From Pseudomonas fluorescens (GTDB taxonomy: Bacteria > Pseudomonadota > Gammaproteobacteria > Pseudomonadales > Pseudomonadaceae), in contig NZ_CP008896.1 of the NCBI RefSeq assembly GCF_000730425.1, forward strand, positions 3,100,001-3,164,000: a DNA stretch of 64,000 nt. The letters are read 5' to 3'. Positions 53,094 through 63,704 of this stretch are shown one piece after another. The notes below the pieces were generated by a model, which searched no databases, was not told the origin of the DNA, and was given only the letters and a program-made list of their open reading frames with translations. Made by a program: the position numbers and the translations under genes. Within the stretch, counting starts at the first letter, position 1; each line of letters starts with the position of its first letter.

Positions 53094-53714
53094 TTACTTG
53101 GAGTAGAGCTCGACAATCAGGCTTTCGTTGATGTCGGCGGACAGATCACTGCGAGCAGGAACGTTCTTGAAAACGCCCGACTTCTTCTCAGTGTCTACTT
53201 CTACCCATTCTACGCGGCCACGTTGGGCACACAGATCGAGAGCTTGGACAATGCGAAGTTGGTTTTTTGCTTTCTCGCGAATCGCGACCACGTCACCAGC
53301 ACGAACCTGGTAGGACGGGACGTTAACGGTTTGGCCGTTTACGCTAACGGATTTGTGCGATACCAGCTGACGGGATTCGGCACGAGTCGAACCAAAGCCC
53401 ATACGGTATACAACGTTGTCCAGACGGCATTCGAGCAGTTGCAGCAGGTTTTCACCGGTTGCACCTTTCTTGCCAGCAGCTTCTTTGTAGTAGCCGCTGA
53501 ACTGACGCTCGAGAACGCCGTAGATACGACGGACCTTCTGCTTTTCACGCAGTTGGGTGCCGTAGTCGGACTGGCGACCGCGGCGTTGGCCGTGGATACC
53601 AGGTGCTGCTTCAATGTTGCACTTCGATTCGATCGCGCGCACGCCGCTCTTCAGAAAGAGATCGGTGCCTTCGCGACGAGCGAGTTTGCATTTTGGACCA
53701 ATGTAACGAGCCAT
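53094..53714 (-). CDS. rpsD: 30S ribosomal protein S4
   Basis: The 206-residue product starts [33 protein letters not shown] and has the S4 RNA-binding domain [32 protein letters not shown]. Primary 16S binder and, in E. coli, translational regulator of the alpha operon. Confidence 0.98.
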   Translation of the reverse strand: MARYIGPKCKLARREGTDLFLKSGVRAIESKCNIEAAPGIHGQRRGRQSDYGTQLREKQKVRRIYGVLERQFSGYYKEAAGKKGATGENLLQLLECRLDNVVYRMGFGSTRAESRQLVSHKSVSVNGQTVNVPSYQVRAGDVVAIREKAKNQLRIVQALDLCAQRGRVEWVEVDTEKKSGVFKNVPARSDLSADINESLIVELYSK

Positions 53715-53732
53715 TCTTTACAATCTCCTGGA

Positions 53733-54122
53733 TTACACGCGGCGCTTCTTCGGCGGACGGCACCCGTTGTGCGGGATTGGCGTCACGTCGGTGATGCTGG
53801 CGATCTTATAGCCACAGCCGTTCAAAGCACGGACAGCAGACTCACGACCTGGACCTGGACCCTTGACGTTAACGTCGAGGTTTTTCAGGCCATATTCCAG
53901 CGCAGCTTGACCAGCACGTTCAGCAGCTACTTGAGCAGCGAACGGGGTGGACTTGCGGGAACCGCGGAAACCCGAACCACCAGAGGTAGCCCAAGAAAGC
54001 GCGTTACCTTGACGGTCGGTGATGGTCACGATGGTGTTGTTAAAAGATGCATGGATGTGGGCGATGCCATCAACCACTGTCTTTTTAACTTTTTTACGAG
54101 GACGAGCAGCAGGTTTTGCCAT
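53733..54122 (-). CDS. rpsK: 30S ribosomal protein S11
   Basis: The 129-residue product ([46 protein letters not shown]) ends [10 protein letters not shown], the standard S11 tail. It sits on the 30S platform. Part of rpsM-rpsK-rpsD-rpoA-rplQ. Confidence 0.98.
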   Translation of the reverse strand: MAKPAARPRKKVKKTVVDGIAHIHASFNNTIVTITDRQGNALSWATSGGSGFRGSRKSTPFAAQVAAERAGQAALEYGLKNLDVNVKGPGPGRESAVRALNGCGYKIASITDVTPIPHNGCRPPKKRRV

Positions 54123-54152
54123 GATAATTTTCCTGTCGATTCGCTGGGGCGA

Positions 54153-54509
54153 TTACTTGCGGATCGGCTTACGCGGACCTTTACGGGTACGCGCGTTAGT
54201 CTTGGTACGCTGACCGCGTACTGGAAGACCACGACGATGACGCAGACCGCGATAGCAACCGAGGTCCATCAAACGCTTGATTTTCATGTTGATTTCGCGA
54301 CGCAGGTCACCTTCAGTGGTGAACTTCGCCACTTCGCCACGCAGCAATTCAATCTGCTCGTCGCTCAGATCCTTGATCTTAGCGGCTGGGTTTACCCCAG
54401 CAACTGCGCAAATTTTCTGCGCAGTAGTGCGACCAACACCATAGATGTAGGTCAGCGAGATAACAGTGTGCTTGTTATCTGGAATGTTAACGCCTGCAAT
54501 ACGGGCCAT
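54153..54509 (-). CDS. rpsM: 30S ribosomal protein S13
   Basis: The 118-residue product starts [34 protein letters not shown] and ends [18 protein letters not shown]. It contacts the P-site tRNA and bridges the subunits. It is the first gene of the alpha operon, 129 bases downstream of rpmJ, with a hairpin between. Confidence 0.98.
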   Translation of the reverse strand: MARIAGVNIPDNKHTVISLTYIYGVGRTTAQKICAVAGVNPAAKIKDLSDEQIELLRGEVAKFTTEGDLRREINMKIKRLMDLGCYRGLRHRRGLPVRGQRTKTNARTRKGPRKPIRK

Positions 54510-54596
54510 TCAGTGGGACTCCAATTGACAGCTACCTACGCCCCGGAAGCCAAGAAATAGGGCGCGAGATAATATCGCTGTAATAACAAATAATCA

Positions 54597-54621
54597 ACCC
54601 GGCAGCGCACTAGCTGCCGGG
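54597..54621 (-). terminator. Hairpin between rpmJ and rpsM
   Basis: On the minus strand CCCGGCAGC, six bases, GCTGCCGGG form a nine-pair stem followed by TTGATTATTTGTTATT. It marks the spc/alpha operon boundary. It could stop part of the spc transcript or start S4-type control of the alpha leader. Confidence 0.65.
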
Positions 54622-54638
54622 CTTCAAGCGGATCACAC

Positions 54639-54755
54639 TCAGCCTTGGCGCTGTTTGTGACGCGGTTCCGCGCTGCAAATTACTCGAACAACACCTTCGC
54701 GGCGAATAATCTTGCAGTTACGGCACAGCTTTTTCACCGATGCACGAACTTTCAT
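54639..54755 (-). CDS. rpmJ: 50S ribosomal protein L36
   Basis: This 38-residue product reads [20 protein letters not shown] and continues [18 protein letters not shown], the complete L36 with Cys11, Cys14, Cys27 and His32 for zinc. GAGGAG lies nine bases upstream of the ATG at 54755. It is the last gene of the spc operon. Confidence 0.97.
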
Positions 54756-54783
54756 CACCAACTCCTCGAACCTTATGGGGTAC

Positions 54784-56112
54784 TCAGCGCAACATGCCGC
54801 TGCCGTAGCCCTTCAGGTTGGCTTTCTTCATCAGGGATTCGTACTGGTGCGAAACGAGGTGCGATTGTACTTGGGACATGAAGTCCATCACAACCACGAC
54901 CACGATCAGCAACGAGGTCCCGCCAAGGTAGAACGGAACGTTTGCTGCAACCACCAGGAACTGGGGCAACAAGCACACGGCCGTCATATATAGAGCACCG
55001 AACAGGGTCAAACGGGTCAGAACGCCATCAATATAGCGCGCCGACTGCTCGCCTGGACGAATGCCCGGAATAAAGGCACCGGACTTCTTCAGGTTTTCCG
55101 CTACGTCTTTCGGATTGAACATCAACGCCGTATAGAAGAAGCAGAAGAAAATAATCCCTGCACTAAACAGCAGAATATTCAACGGCTGACCAGGAGCGAT
55201 CGACTGCGAGATGTCCTGCAACCAGCCCATACCTTCAGACTGACCGAACCAGGCACCCAACGAAGCCGGAAACAGCAAAATGCTGCTCGCGAAGATAGCA
55301 GGAATAACACCGGCCATATTCACTTTCAGCGGCAAGTGGCTGGTCTGCGCAGCGAAGACCTTGCGGCCCTGCTGACGCTTGGCGTAGTGAACAGCAATAC
55401 GACGCTGGCCACGCTCAATGAACACCACAAAACCGATAATCGCTACTGCCAGCAAACCGATGGCAACCAAGGCGAAGATATTGATATCACCCTGACGTGC
55501 AGACTCGAAAGACTGCCCGATTGCCCTCGGAAGACCGGCGACGATACCTGCGAAAATCAACATCGAGATACCGTTGCCAACACCACGCTCAGTAATCTGC
55601 TCACCCAGCCACATCATGAACATCGCACCAGCCACAAACGTGGTTACTGCGACGAAATGGAAGCCAAAGTCACCAGTGAACGCTACACCCTGCCCCGCCA
55701 GACCAATGGACATGCCAATAGCCTGGACAAGAGCAAGAGCGACAGTGAGGTAGCGGGTGTACTGGCTAATCTTGCGACGACCAGCTTCACCTTCCTTCTT
55801 CAACTGCTCCAGCTGCGGGCTGACGGCGCTCATCAACTGCATGATGATCGATGCCGAAATATACGGCATGATCCCCAGTGCAAAGATGCTCATCCGCTCC
55901 AGCGCGCCGCCGGAAAACATGTTGAACAAGCTAAGAATGGTCCCCTCATTCTGTCGAAACAGGTCTGCGAGTCGGTCCGGGTTGATACCTGGAACCGGGA
56001 TGTGTGCGCCTATTCGGTAGACGATAATCGCCAGGAACAGAAAACGCAGACGAGCCCAAAGTTCAGACATACCGCCTTTGCCGAGCGCTGAGAGAGCACC
56101 TTGCTTAGCCAT
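54784..56112 (-). CDS. secY: Preprotein translocase subunit SecY
   Basis: The 442-residue membrane protein has ten predicted helices and the signatures [55 protein letters not shown] and [25 protein letters not shown]. With SecE and SecG it forms the protein-conducting channel. It starts one base before the rplO stop, in the spc operon. Confidence 0.98.
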
Positions 56113-56550
56113 TTATTCCTCGAACTTGCCGCCAGCTGCTTCGATAGCCGAACGCGCACCTTTGGTGGCGCCGATTCCCTTGCCGATAGTGACAGCGCGA
56201 GTCACTTCACCGGACAGCATGATTTTCACACGCTGTACGTTGACGTTGATCACGTTGGCATCTTTCAGGGTCTGCACGGTAACGATGTCGCCTTCCACTT
56301 TAGCCAGCTCGGACAGACGCACTTCTGCGCGGTCCATGGCCTTCAGGGAAACGAAACCGAACTTCGGCAGGCGACGATGCAGCGGCTGTTGACCGCCTTC
56401 AAAGCCTGGAGCAATAGTGCCACCGGAGCGGGAGGTTTGACCTTTGTGGCCGCGGCCACCAGTCTTACCCAAACCGCTACCGATACCACGGCCCGGACGA
56501 TGCTTTTCGCGACGGGAACCCGGCGCTGGACTCAGATCATTGAGTTTCAT
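56113..56550 (-). CDS. rplO: 50S ribosomal protein L15
   Basis: The 145-residue product starts [44 protein letters not shown], the glycine-rich L15 N-terminus that threads into 23S rRNA. Its stop and the secY start are adjacent. Confidence 0.98.
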   Translation of the reverse strand: MKLNDLSPAPGSRREKHRPGRGIGSGLGKTGGRGHKGQTSRSGGTIAPGFEGGQQPLHRRLPKFGFVSLKAMDRAEVRLSELAKVEGDIVTVQTLKDANVINVNVQRVKIMLSGEVTRAVTIGKGIGATKGARSAIEAAGGKFEE

Positions 56551-56553
56551 CGA

Positions 56554-56730
56554 TTAACCCTCGACACGCAGCATGTAGTAAGCCTTGTTGATCATCCCGC
56601 GATTCTCGGGAGTATCCTGGATTTCTACAGTGTGACCGATGCGACGCAGACCCAAACCCTTAACGCACAATTTGTGGTTAGGGATGCGACCGGTCATGCT
56701 TTTGATCAGCGTTACTTTAACGGTAGCCAT
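56554..56730 (-). CDS. rpmD: 50S ribosomal protein L30
   Basis: This 58-residue product reads [20 protein letters not shown] and ends [27 protein letters not shown] is the family motif. Stop TAA at 56556-56554. It lies between rpsE and rplO, as expected. Confidence 0.97.
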   Translation of the reverse strand: MATVKVTLIKSMTGRIPNHKLCVKGLGLRRIGHTVEIQDTPENRGMINKAYYMLRVEG

Positions 56731-56732
56731 GA

Positions 56733-57233
56733 TCAGAAGATCTCCTTGACGCTTTTGCCACGCTTGGCGGCAATGGATTCAGGAGATTGCATAGCCTTCA
56801 AACCCTTGAAAGTGGCGTGAACCACGTTTACCGGGTTAGTCGAGCCGTAGCACTTGGCCAGAACGTTCTGAACGCCAGCAACCTCGAGGACAGCACGCAT
56901 AGCGCCGCCAGCGATGATACCGGTACCTTCAGAGGCAGGCTGCATGTACACCTTCGAAGCACCGTGAGCGGACTTCATTGCGTACTGCAGGGTGGTGCCG
57001 TTCAGGTCAACTTGGATCATGTTGCGACGAGCAGCTTCCATTGCCTTCTGGATCGCAGCAGGCACTTCACGCGACTTGCCACGGCCGAAGCCAACACGGC
57101 CCTTACCATCACCAACCACGGTCAACGCGGTGAAGGTGAAGATACGGCCGCCTTTAACGGTTTTGGCTACGCGGTTAACTTGAACCAGCTTCTCAATGTA
57201 GCCTTCGTCGCGCTTTTGGTCGTTATTTGACAT
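56733..57233 (-). CDS. rpsE: 30S ribosomal protein S5
   Basis: The 166-residue product has the S5 double-stranded RNA-binding domain ([46 protein letters not shown]) and the C-terminal fold ([34 protein letters not shown]). It supports decoding accuracy near S4. Confidence 0.98.
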   Translation of the reverse strand: MSNNDQKRDEGYIEKLVQVNRVAKTVKGGRIFTFTALTVVGDGKGRVGFGRGKSREVPAAIQKAMEAARRNMIQVDLNGTTLQYAMKSAHGASKVYMQPASEGTGIIAGGAMRAVLEVAGVQNVLAKCYGSTNPVNVVHATFKGLKAMQSPESIAAKRGKSVKEIF

Positions 57234-57236
57234 AAC

Positions 57237-57587
57237 TTAGAACTCCAGCCCAGCTTCACGAGCAGCATCAGCCAGCGCTTTAACGCGGCCGTGGTACTTG
57301 AAGCCAGAGCGGTCGAAAGCCACTTGCGAGACGCCAGCGGCCTTAGCACGCGTAGCGACCAGCTGGCCAACCTTAGTGGCCGCGTCGATGTTGCCAGTGG
57401 CACCATCACGCAGTTCTTTATCCAAAGTCGAGGCGCTTGCCAGGACTTTGTTGCCGTCGGCCGAGATGACCTGGGCGTAGATGTGCTGCGACGAGCGGAA
57501 CACGCAGAGACGCACGACTTCGAGTTCGTGCATTTTCAGGCGTGCTTTGCGAGCGCGACGCAGTCGAGTAACTTTTTTGTCGGTCAT
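57237..57587 (-). CDS. rplR: 50S ribosomal protein L18
   Basis: The 116-residue product ([42 protein letters not shown]) ends [25 protein letters not shown], as in L18. It binds 5S rRNA. Confidence 0.98.
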   Translation of the reverse strand: MTDKKVTRLRRARKARLKMHELEVVRLCVFRSSQHIYAQVISADGNKVLASASTLDKELRDGATGNIDAATKVGQLVATRAKAAGVSQVAFDRSGFKYHGRVKALADAAREAGLEF

Positions 57588-57597
57588 TTGCTATGCC

Positions 57598-58131
57598 CTA
57601 CTTCTTCTTGGCTTCTTTACGACGGACGACTTCGTCCGCGTAGCGCACACCTTTGCCTTTGTACGGCTCTGGTGGACGGAAGTCGCGGATCTCGGCAGCC
57701 ACTTGACCTACCAGCTGCTTGTCGATGCCCTTGATCAGGATATCGGTCTGGCTAGGAGTTTCAGCGGTGATGCCTTCCGGCAGTTCGTAATCCACTGGGT
57801 GCGAGAAGCCAAGGGCCAGGTTCAAAACCGTGCCTTTTGCTTGCGCTTTGTAACCAACACCGACCAGCTGGAGCTTACGCTCGAAGCCTTGGCTTACGCC
57901 TTGGACCATGTTGTTTACCAACGCACGCGTGGTACCGGCCATTGCGCGAGTTTGTTGATCGCCATTGCGAGCAGCGAAACGCAGCTCACCAGCCTCTTCA
58001 ACGATCTCAACGGACGAATGGATGTTCAGTTCAAGAGTACCCTTGGCACCCTTCACCGAAAGCTGTTGGCCTGCGAATTTTACTTCGACACCGGCTGGCA
58101 GCTTAACGGGGTTCTTAGCGACGCGAGACAT
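57598..58131 (-). CDS. rplF: 50S ribosomal protein L6
   Basis: The 177-residue product starts [36 protein letters not shown] and ends [23 protein letters not shown], the two-domain L6 fold. It lies near the factor-binding centre of the large subunit. Confidence 0.98.
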   Translation of the reverse strand: MSRVAKNPVKLPAGVEVKFAGQQLSVKGAKGTLELNIHSSVEIVEEAGELRFAARNGDQQTRAMAGTTRALVNNMVQGVSQGFERKLQLVGVGYKAQAKGTVLNLALGFSHPVDYELPEGITAETPSQTDILIKGIDKQLVGQVAAEIRDFRPPEPYKGKGVRYADEVVRRKEAKKK

Positions 58132-58143
58132 GCTTATCCCCCC

Positions 58144-58536
58144 TTAGAACACAGTGCAAAGAACTTCGCCGCCGACACCGGCAGCGCGCGCAGCACGATC
58201 CGTCATCACACCTTTGTTGGTGGAGACGATAGACACACCGAGACCGCCACGAACTTTCGGCAGATCTTCAACGGACTTGTACTGACGCAGGCCTGGACGG
58301 CTAACGCGCTTCACTTCCTCGATGACCGGACGGCCTTCGAAGTACTTCAGCTCGATGGACAGCAGTGGCTTGATTTCGCTGCTGATCTGATAACCCGCAA
58401 TGTAGCCTTCGTCTTTCAGGACTTTGGCAACAGCTACCTTCAACGTGGAAGATGGCATGCTTACGACGGACTTTTCAGCCATCTGGGCATTACGGATACG
58501 AGTTAGCATGTCCGCTAACGGGTCCTGCATACTCAT
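58144..58536 (-). CDS. rpsH: 30S ribosomal protein S8
   Basis: The 130-residue product ([46 protein letters not shown]) ends [22 protein letters not shown], as in S8. In E. coli, S8 represses its own operon. A 208-base gap with a strong hairpin separates it from rpsN. Confidence 0.98.
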   Translation of the reverse strand: MSMQDPLADMLTRIRNAQMAEKSVVSMPSSTLKVAVAKVLKDEGYIAGYQISSEIKPLLSIELKYFEGRPVIEEVKRVSRPGLRQYKSVEDLPKVRGGLGVSIVSTNKGVMTDRAARAAGVGGEVLCTVF

Positions 58537-58744
58537 GGGCTAGACGCTCCTAATACAAAAAAATTAGCCTTGCGGCTACATATGTCACCGAGAATCTCCG
58601 GGCATAAAACACACGGGCTCAGGCGAGCCGCGTATTTTAGACACACTCCGGAAATGAAACAAGCCCCAAAAGGGGCTTGTTCCAGATTCTAGGCCACCGG
58701 CGGTCAGTATCTTGCGATCCTGCCCACCGAGACTTCGAAAGTAC
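58537..58744. promoter_or_regulatory. Unusually long gap with a hairpin between rpsN and rpsH
   Basis: Most gaps in this cluster are below 35 bases; this one is 208. AACAAGCCCC-AAAA-GGGGCTTGTT (58659-58682) is a perfect ten-pair stem. The gap has no coding frame with a product I recognise. It may hold an attenuator or a processing site. Confidence 0.6.
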
Positions 58745-59050
58745 TTACCAGCTGGCTTTAACCAGACCTGGTACGTCACCACGCATTGCCGCTTCACGCA
58801 GTTTGTTACGGCCGAGGCCGAACTTGCGGTAAACGCCGTGTGGACGACCGGTCAGGCGGCAGCGGTTACGCATGCGCGAAGCGCTTGCGTCACGTGGCTG
58901 CTTCTGCAGAGCTACTGTAGCTTCCCAACGCGCTTCTGGACTTGCGTTCAGATCAACGATGATAGCTTTCAGTGCTGCACGCTTCTTGGCGTACTTGGCA
59001 ACCGTGAGCTGACGCTTCAGCTCGCGGTTTTTCATGCTCATCTTGGCCAT
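58745..59050 (-). CDS. rpsN: 30S ribosomal protein S14
   Basis: The 101-residue product starts at the ATG at 59050 ([30 protein letters not shown]) and ends [15 protein letters not shown] residues, VPGLVKASW. It is the zinc-free, long S14 form; no CxxC motif is visible. It follows rplE with a 13-base gap. Confidence 0.97.
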   Translation of the reverse strand: MAKMSMKNRELKRQLTVAKYAKKRAALKAIIVDLNASPEARWEATVALQKQPRDASASRMRNRCRLTGRPHGVYRKFGLGRNKLREAAMRGDVPGLVKASW

Positions 59051-59063
59051 GGTCCTACTCCAA

Positions 59064-59603
59064 TCAGTTGCGGAACGGGAATTTGAACGCACGCAGCAGA
59101 GCGCGGCCTTCATCATCGTTCTTGGCAGTGGTGGTCAGGGTGATGTCCAGACCGCGGAGAGCATCGATCTTGTCGTAGTCGATTTCCGGGAAGATGATCT
59201 GCTCTTTCACGCCCATGCTGTAGTTACCACGACCATCGAAGGACTTGGCATTCAGGCCGCGGAAGTCGCGAACCCGAGGCAGGGAGATCGACAGCAGACG
59301 ATCCAGGAACTCGTACATACGCTCACGGCGCAGAGTCACTTTGACACCGATCGGCCAACCTTCACGGACTTTAAAGCCAGCGATGGATTTCCGAGCGTAA
59401 GTCACAACAACTTTTTGACCGGTGATCTTTTCCAGGTCAGCAACAGCGTGTTCGATGACTTTCTTGTCACCGATCGCTTCGCCCAGACCCATGTTCAGGG
59501 TGATTTTGGTAACGCGCGGAACTTCCATCACGTTCGAAAGCTTAAGTTCTTCCTTAAGCTTCGGAGCGATTTCCTTCCGGTAAATCTCTTTTAGTCGTGC
59601 CAT
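59064..59603 (-). CDS. rplE: 50S ribosomal protein L5
   Basis: The 179-residue product ([43 protein letters not shown]) has the L5 motif [16 protein letters not shown]. It binds 5S rRNA and contacts the P-site tRNA. Confidence 0.98.
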   Translation of the reverse strand: MARLKEIYRKEIAPKLKEELKLSNVMEVPRVTKITLNMGLGEAIGDKKVIEHAVADLEKITGQKVVVTYARKSIAGFKVREGWPIGVKVTLRRERMYEFLDRLLSISLPRVRDFRGLNAKSFDGRGNYSMGVKEQIIFPEIDYDKIDALRGLDITLTTTAKNDDEGRALLRAFKFPFRN

Positions 59604-59625
59604 GGTCTTATCTACCTAGCAGTGT

Positions 59626-59940
59626 TCAAGCATCAACCGCTTTTTGGGTCGACTTGAAGACACGAATTTTCTTACCATCTTCTACTTTGAAACCAACGCG
59701 ATCAGCCTTGTTGGTTTCGCCGTTGAAAATGGCGACGTTAGAAGCGTGCAATGGCGCTTCTTTCTCGACGATACCGCCCTGTACGCCCGACGCGGGGTTA
59801 GGCTTGGTATGACGCTTGACCAGGTTCAAACCACCAATGACCAGACGGTCATCAGCAAGAACCTTCAGCACCTTACCGCGCTTACCTTTGTCTTTGCCGG
59901 CGATCACGATGATCTCGTCGTCACGACGAATCTTTTGCAT
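59626..59940 (-). CDS. rplX: 50S ribosomal protein L24
   Basis: The 104-residue product ([47 protein letters not shown]) carries the KOW motif. An assembly initiator of the large subunit. Confidence 0.98.
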   Translation of the reverse strand: MQKIRRDDEIIVIAGKDKGKRGKVLKVLADDRLVIGGLNLVKRHTKPNPASGVQGGIVEKEAPLHASNVAIFNGETNKADRVGFKVEDGKKIRVFKSTQKAVDA

Positions 59941-59951
59941 GTCGGATCTCC

Positions 59952-60320
59952 TTACAGCACTTCTGGGGCGAGCGAGACGATCTTCATGAACTTCTCAGTA
60001 CGAAGTTCACGGGTCACTGGCCCAAAGATACGGGTGCCGATCGGCTCTTGCTTGTTGTTCAGAAGAACAGCAGCGTTGCCATCAAAGCGGATAATGGAGC
60101 CATCAGCACGACGTACGCCGTGACGAGTGCGGACTACAACAGCAGTCATCACTTGGCCTTTTTTCACCTTACCGCGTGGAATTGCTTCCTTGACGGTAAC
60201 TTTGATGATGTCACCGATACCAGCGTAACGACGATGGGAGCCACCCAGCACCTTGATGCACATAACACGGCGAGCGCCGCTGTTATCGGCCACATCGAGC
60301 ATGGATTGAGTCTGAATCAT
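59952..60320 (-). CDS. rplN: 50S ribosomal protein L14
   Basis: The 122-residue product ([46 protein letters not shown]) is standard L14, at the subunit interface. First gene of the spc operon in the E. coli order, 23 bases after rpsQ. Confidence 0.98.
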   Translation of the reverse strand: MIQTQSMLDVADNSGARRVMCIKVLGGSHRRYAGIGDIIKVTVKEAIPRGKVKKGQVMTAVVVRTRHGVRRADGSIIRFDGNAAVLLNNKQEPIGTRIFGPVTRELRTEKFMKIVSLAPEVL

Positions 60321-60343
60321 ATAATTTCTCCGACCCCTAGTCC

Positions 60344-60610
60344 TTAGACTTCCACAGCGCGTTCGAGAACATCAACCAGTGCCCAAGACTTGGTCTTGGC
60401 CAGCGGACGAGTTTCACGAATAGTGACTTTGTCGCCGATGTGGCACTGATTGGTTTCGTCGTGCGCGTGCAGCTTAGTCGAACGCTTAACATATTTACCG
60501 TAGATCGGGTGCTTAACGCGACGCTCGATCAAAACGGTGATGGTTTTGTCCATCTTGTCGCTGACAACACGGCCAGTCAGCGTACGGACAGTCTTTTCGG
60601 CTTCAGCCAT
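60344..60610 (-). CDS. rpsQ: 30S ribosomal protein S17
   Basis: The 88-residue product starts at the ATG at 60610 ([52 protein letters not shown]), two bases after the rpmC stop. S17 OB-fold; a primary 16S binder at the end of the S10 operon. Confidence 0.98.
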   Translation of the reverse strand: MAEAEKTVRTLTGRVVSDKMDKTITVLIERRVKHPIYGKYVKRSTKLHAHDETNQCHIGDKVTIRETRPLAKTKSWALVDVLERAVEV

Positions 60611-60612
60611 GA

Positions 60613-60804
60613 TCACTTACCTGCCTGCTGGTTGAGCACAGTCTTCACGCGAGCGATGTCACGCTTAACTTGCGAGAGCAGATGAGACTGCCCCAACTGG
60701 CCAGTTGCTTTCTGCATACGCAGATTGAACTGGTCGCGCAGCAGGCCGAGCAGTTGCTCGTTCAGCTGCTGTGCGGATTTTTCACGAAGTTCATTCGCTT
60801 TCAT
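60613..60804 (-). CDS. rpmC: 50S ribosomal protein L29
   Basis: The 63-residue, mostly helical product ([39 protein letters not shown]) starts at the ATG at 60804, overlapping the rplP stop by one base (TGATG). It is near the tunnel exit with L23. Confidence 0.97.
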
Positions 60805-61217
60805 CACATCACCGTCCGTTTAACAAAGGCGGTGGCGAGCGGCAGCTTTGCAGCAGCCAGGGCAAAAGCCTCACGCGCCAGCTCTTCAGTTACACCCTCG
60901 ATTTCATACAGGACTTTGCCTGGCTGAATCTGGGCTACCCAGTATTCCACGTTACCCTTACCTTTACCCATCCGAACCTCGAGAGGCTTTTTGGAGATCG
61001 GCTTGTCCGGGAATACACGGATCCAGATCTTGCCACCACGTTTTACGTGACGGGTCAGTGCACGACGCGCTGACTCGATCTGACGAGCGGTGAGACGACC
61101 ACGAGCTACAGACTTCAGCGCGAACTCGCCGAAGCTGACTTTGCTACCGCGCTGAGCCAGACCACGGTTGTGGCCTGTCATCTGCTTGCGGAACTTCGTA
61201 CGCTTAGGTTGCAACAT
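60804..61217 (-). CDS. rplP: 50S ribosomal protein L16
   Basis: The 137-residue product ([57 protein letters not shown]) has all L16 features. It lies near the peptidyl-transferase centre. Confidence 0.98.
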
Positions 61218-61229
61218 TTGGCGTACCCC

Positions 61230-61916
61230 TTACTTAGCAGCTTTTTTACGAGGCGCTGGTGCTTGTGGTTTCAGTTCTTCTTGGCGACCACCAATTACTT
61301 CGCCCTTGAAGATCCAAACCTTTACACCGATCACACCGTAAGTGGTGTGAGCTTCGTAGTTGGCATAGTCGATGTCGGCACGCAGGGTGTGCAGTGGCAC
61401 ACGACCTTCGCGATACCATTCAGTACGTGCGATTTCAGCACCGCCGAGACGACCGCTCACTTGGATTTTGATGCCCTTGGCACCAATGCGCATAGCGTTC
61501 TGTACAGCGCGCTTCATAGCACGACGGAACATTACGCGGCGCTCCAGCTGCTGAGCTACGCTCTGCGCAACCAGCATACCGTCGAGCTCCGGCTTGCGGA
61601 TCTCTTCGATATTGATGTGCACAGGCACACCCATTTGCTTGGTCAGGTCCTGACGCAGTTTCTCAACATCCTCACCCTTCTTCCCGATAACGATACCTGG
61701 ACGAGCGGTGTGGATGGTGATACGTGCAGTTTGGGCCGGACGATGGATATCGATACGGCTTACGGACGCGCTTTTTAGTTTGTCTTGGAGATACTCACGC
61801 ACCTTCAGATCAGCGAACAAATAGTCCGCATAAGTCCGACCGTCTGCGTACCAGACGGAGGTGTGCTCCTTGACGATTCCCAGGCGAATGCCAATGGGAT
61901 GTACTTTCTGACCCAT
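61230..61916 (-). CDS. rpsC: 30S ribosomal protein S3
   Basis: The 228-residue product starts at the ATG at 61916 ([33 protein letters not shown]). It has the KH domain ([28 protein letters not shown]) and the S3 C-terminal domain ([30 protein letters not shown]). It lines the mRNA entry tunnel. Confidence 0.98.
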
Positions 61917-61929
61917 CTCTTCGACTCCG

Positions 61930-62262
61930 TTACTTGTCAGCAACCTTGACAGTGATATGGCAAGACCGCTTGACGATGCGATCAGCACGGCCTTTGGCAC
62001 GTGGCATGATGCGCTTCAGCGAACGCCCTTCGTTGACGAAAACGGTGCTGACCTTCAGGTCATCAACGTCTGCGCCTTCGTTATGCTCGGCGTTGGCTAC
62101 GGCCGACTCCAGCACTTTCTTCATGATCTCGGCGGCTTTCTTACTGCTGAAAGCCAACAAGTTGAGCGCTTCGCCCACCTTCTTCCCGCGGATCTGGTCG
62201 GCGACCAAGCGGGCTTTCTGGGCGGAGATTCGAGCGCCCGACAACTTAGCGGCTACTTCCAT
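61930..62262 (-). CDS. rplV: 50S ribosomal protein L22
   Basis: The 110-residue product ([61 protein letters not shown]) ends [25 protein letters not shown], the L22 hairpin that forms the nascent chain tunnel. Confidence 0.98.
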
Positions 62263-62273
62263 TTCCTAACCCC

Positions 62274-62549
62274 TTAACGCTTGGCTTTCTTGTCTGCCAC
62301 GTGCCCACGATAAGTGCGGGTACCGGCAAACTCGCCCAGTTTGTGGCCGACCATGTCTTCGTTAACGAGAACTGGGACGTGCTGACGACCGTTGTGTACT
62401 GCGATGGTCAAACCGACCATTTGTGGCAGGATCATCGAACGACGCGACCAGGTCTTAACTGGTTTGCGATCGTTCTTTTCCGCCGCCACTTCGATCTTCT
62501 TCAGTAGGTGAAGATCAATAAAAGGACCTTTTTTCAGAGAACGTGGCAC
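62274..62549 (-). CDS. rpsS: 30S ribosomal protein S19
   Basis: The 91-residue product ([60 protein letters not shown]) is standard S19, in the 30S head with S13. Confidence 0.98.
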   Translation of the reverse strand: MPRSLKKGPFIDLHLLKKIEVAAEKNDRKPVKTWSRRSMILPQMVGLTIAVHNGRQHVPVLVNEDMVGHKLGEFAGTRTYRGHVADKKAKR

Positions 62550-62565
62550 TGTCGTATCCCTCTAT

Positions 62566-63390
62566 TTACTTGCGACGACGGACGATCATTTTGTCGGTAC
62601 GCTTATTACCACGAGTCTTCGCGCCCTTAGTCGGGAAGCCCCATGGCGATACCGGATGACGACCACCAGAGGTACGACCTTCACCACCACCGTGTGGGTG
62701 GTCAACCGGGTTCATGGCAACACCACGAACGGTTGGGCGAACGCCACGCCAGCGTTTGGCACCAGCTTTACCCAACGAACGCAGGCTGTGCTCGGAGTTC
62801 GAGACTTCACCCAGGGTCGCACGGCATTCAGCCAGTACTTTACGCATCTCACCAGAACGCAGACGCAGGGTCACGTAGACACCTTCACGAGCGATCAGCT
62901 GAGCCGAAGCACCAGCGGAACGAGCGATCTGTGCGCCTTTACCTGGCTTCAATTCGATGCCGTGTACGGTGCTACCAACTGGAATGTTACGCAGTTGCAG
63001 AGCGTTGCCCGGCTTGATCGGCGCCAGGGCACCTGCGATCAGCTGGTCGCCAGCACTCACGCCTTTAGGCGCGATGATGTAGCGACGCTCGCCATCTGCG
63101 TACAGCAGCAGAGCGATGTGAGCAGTACGGTTTGGATCGTATTCGATACGCTCGACAGTGGCAGAGATGCCATCTTTGTCGTTGCGACGGAAATCGACCA
63201 GACGATAATGCTGCTTATGGCCACCACCGATGTGACGAGTGGTAATGCGACCATTGTTGTTACGACCACCAGTCTTCGATTTCTTCTCGAGCAGCGGTGC
63301 GTGAGGAGCGCCTTTATGCAGCTCCTGATTGACCACCTTGACCACAAAACGGCGGCCAGGGGAAGTCGGTTTGCATTTAACGATTGCCAT
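62566..63390 (-). CDS. rplB: 50S ribosomal protein L2
   Basis: The 274-residue product starts [22 protein letters not shown] and has the conserved loop [30 protein letters not shown] with the active-site His. It supports peptidyl transfer and subunit joining. Confidence 0.98.
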   Translation of the reverse strand: MAIVKCKPTSPGRRFVVKVVNQELHKGAPHAPLLEKKSKTGGRNNNGRITTRHIGGGHKQHYRLVDFRRNDKDGISATVERIEYDPNRTAHIALLLYADGERRYIIAPKGVSAGDQLIAGALAPIKPGNALQLRNIPVGSTVHGIELKPGKGAQIARSAGASAQLIAREGVYVTLRLRSGEMRKVLAECRATLGEVSNSEHSLRSLGKAGAKRWRGVRPTVRGVAMNPVDHPHGGGEGRTSGGRHPVSPWGFPTKGAKTRGNKRTDKMIVRRRK

Positions 63391-63404
63391 GATGCACCCC
63401 TTCC

Positions 63405-63704
63405 TTACTCAGCACTGCTGCTGAAATCGAGATCTTGGCCTGGCTGAAGGGAGATAACTGCCTTCTTCCAGTCATTACGCTTGCCCAGACCGCGAGCAGT
63501 GCGCTTGCTCTTACCCAGAACATTCAGGGTAGTAACACGCTCCACTTTCACGCTGAACAGGCTTTCGACGGCCTTCTTGATTTCCAGCTTGGTTGCGTCA
63601 GTTGCAACCTTGAAAACGAACTGGCCTTTCTTGTCAGCCAGAACCGTAGCCTTTTCGGAAACGTGCGGGCCAAGCAGAACTTTAAATACGCGTTCCTGGT
63701 TCAT
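63405..63704 (-). CDS. rplW: 50S ribosomal protein L23
   Basis: The 99-residue product ([65 protein letters not shown]) is standard L23, the docking site for trigger factor and SRP. Its ATG overlaps the rplD stop by four bases. Confidence 0.98.
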
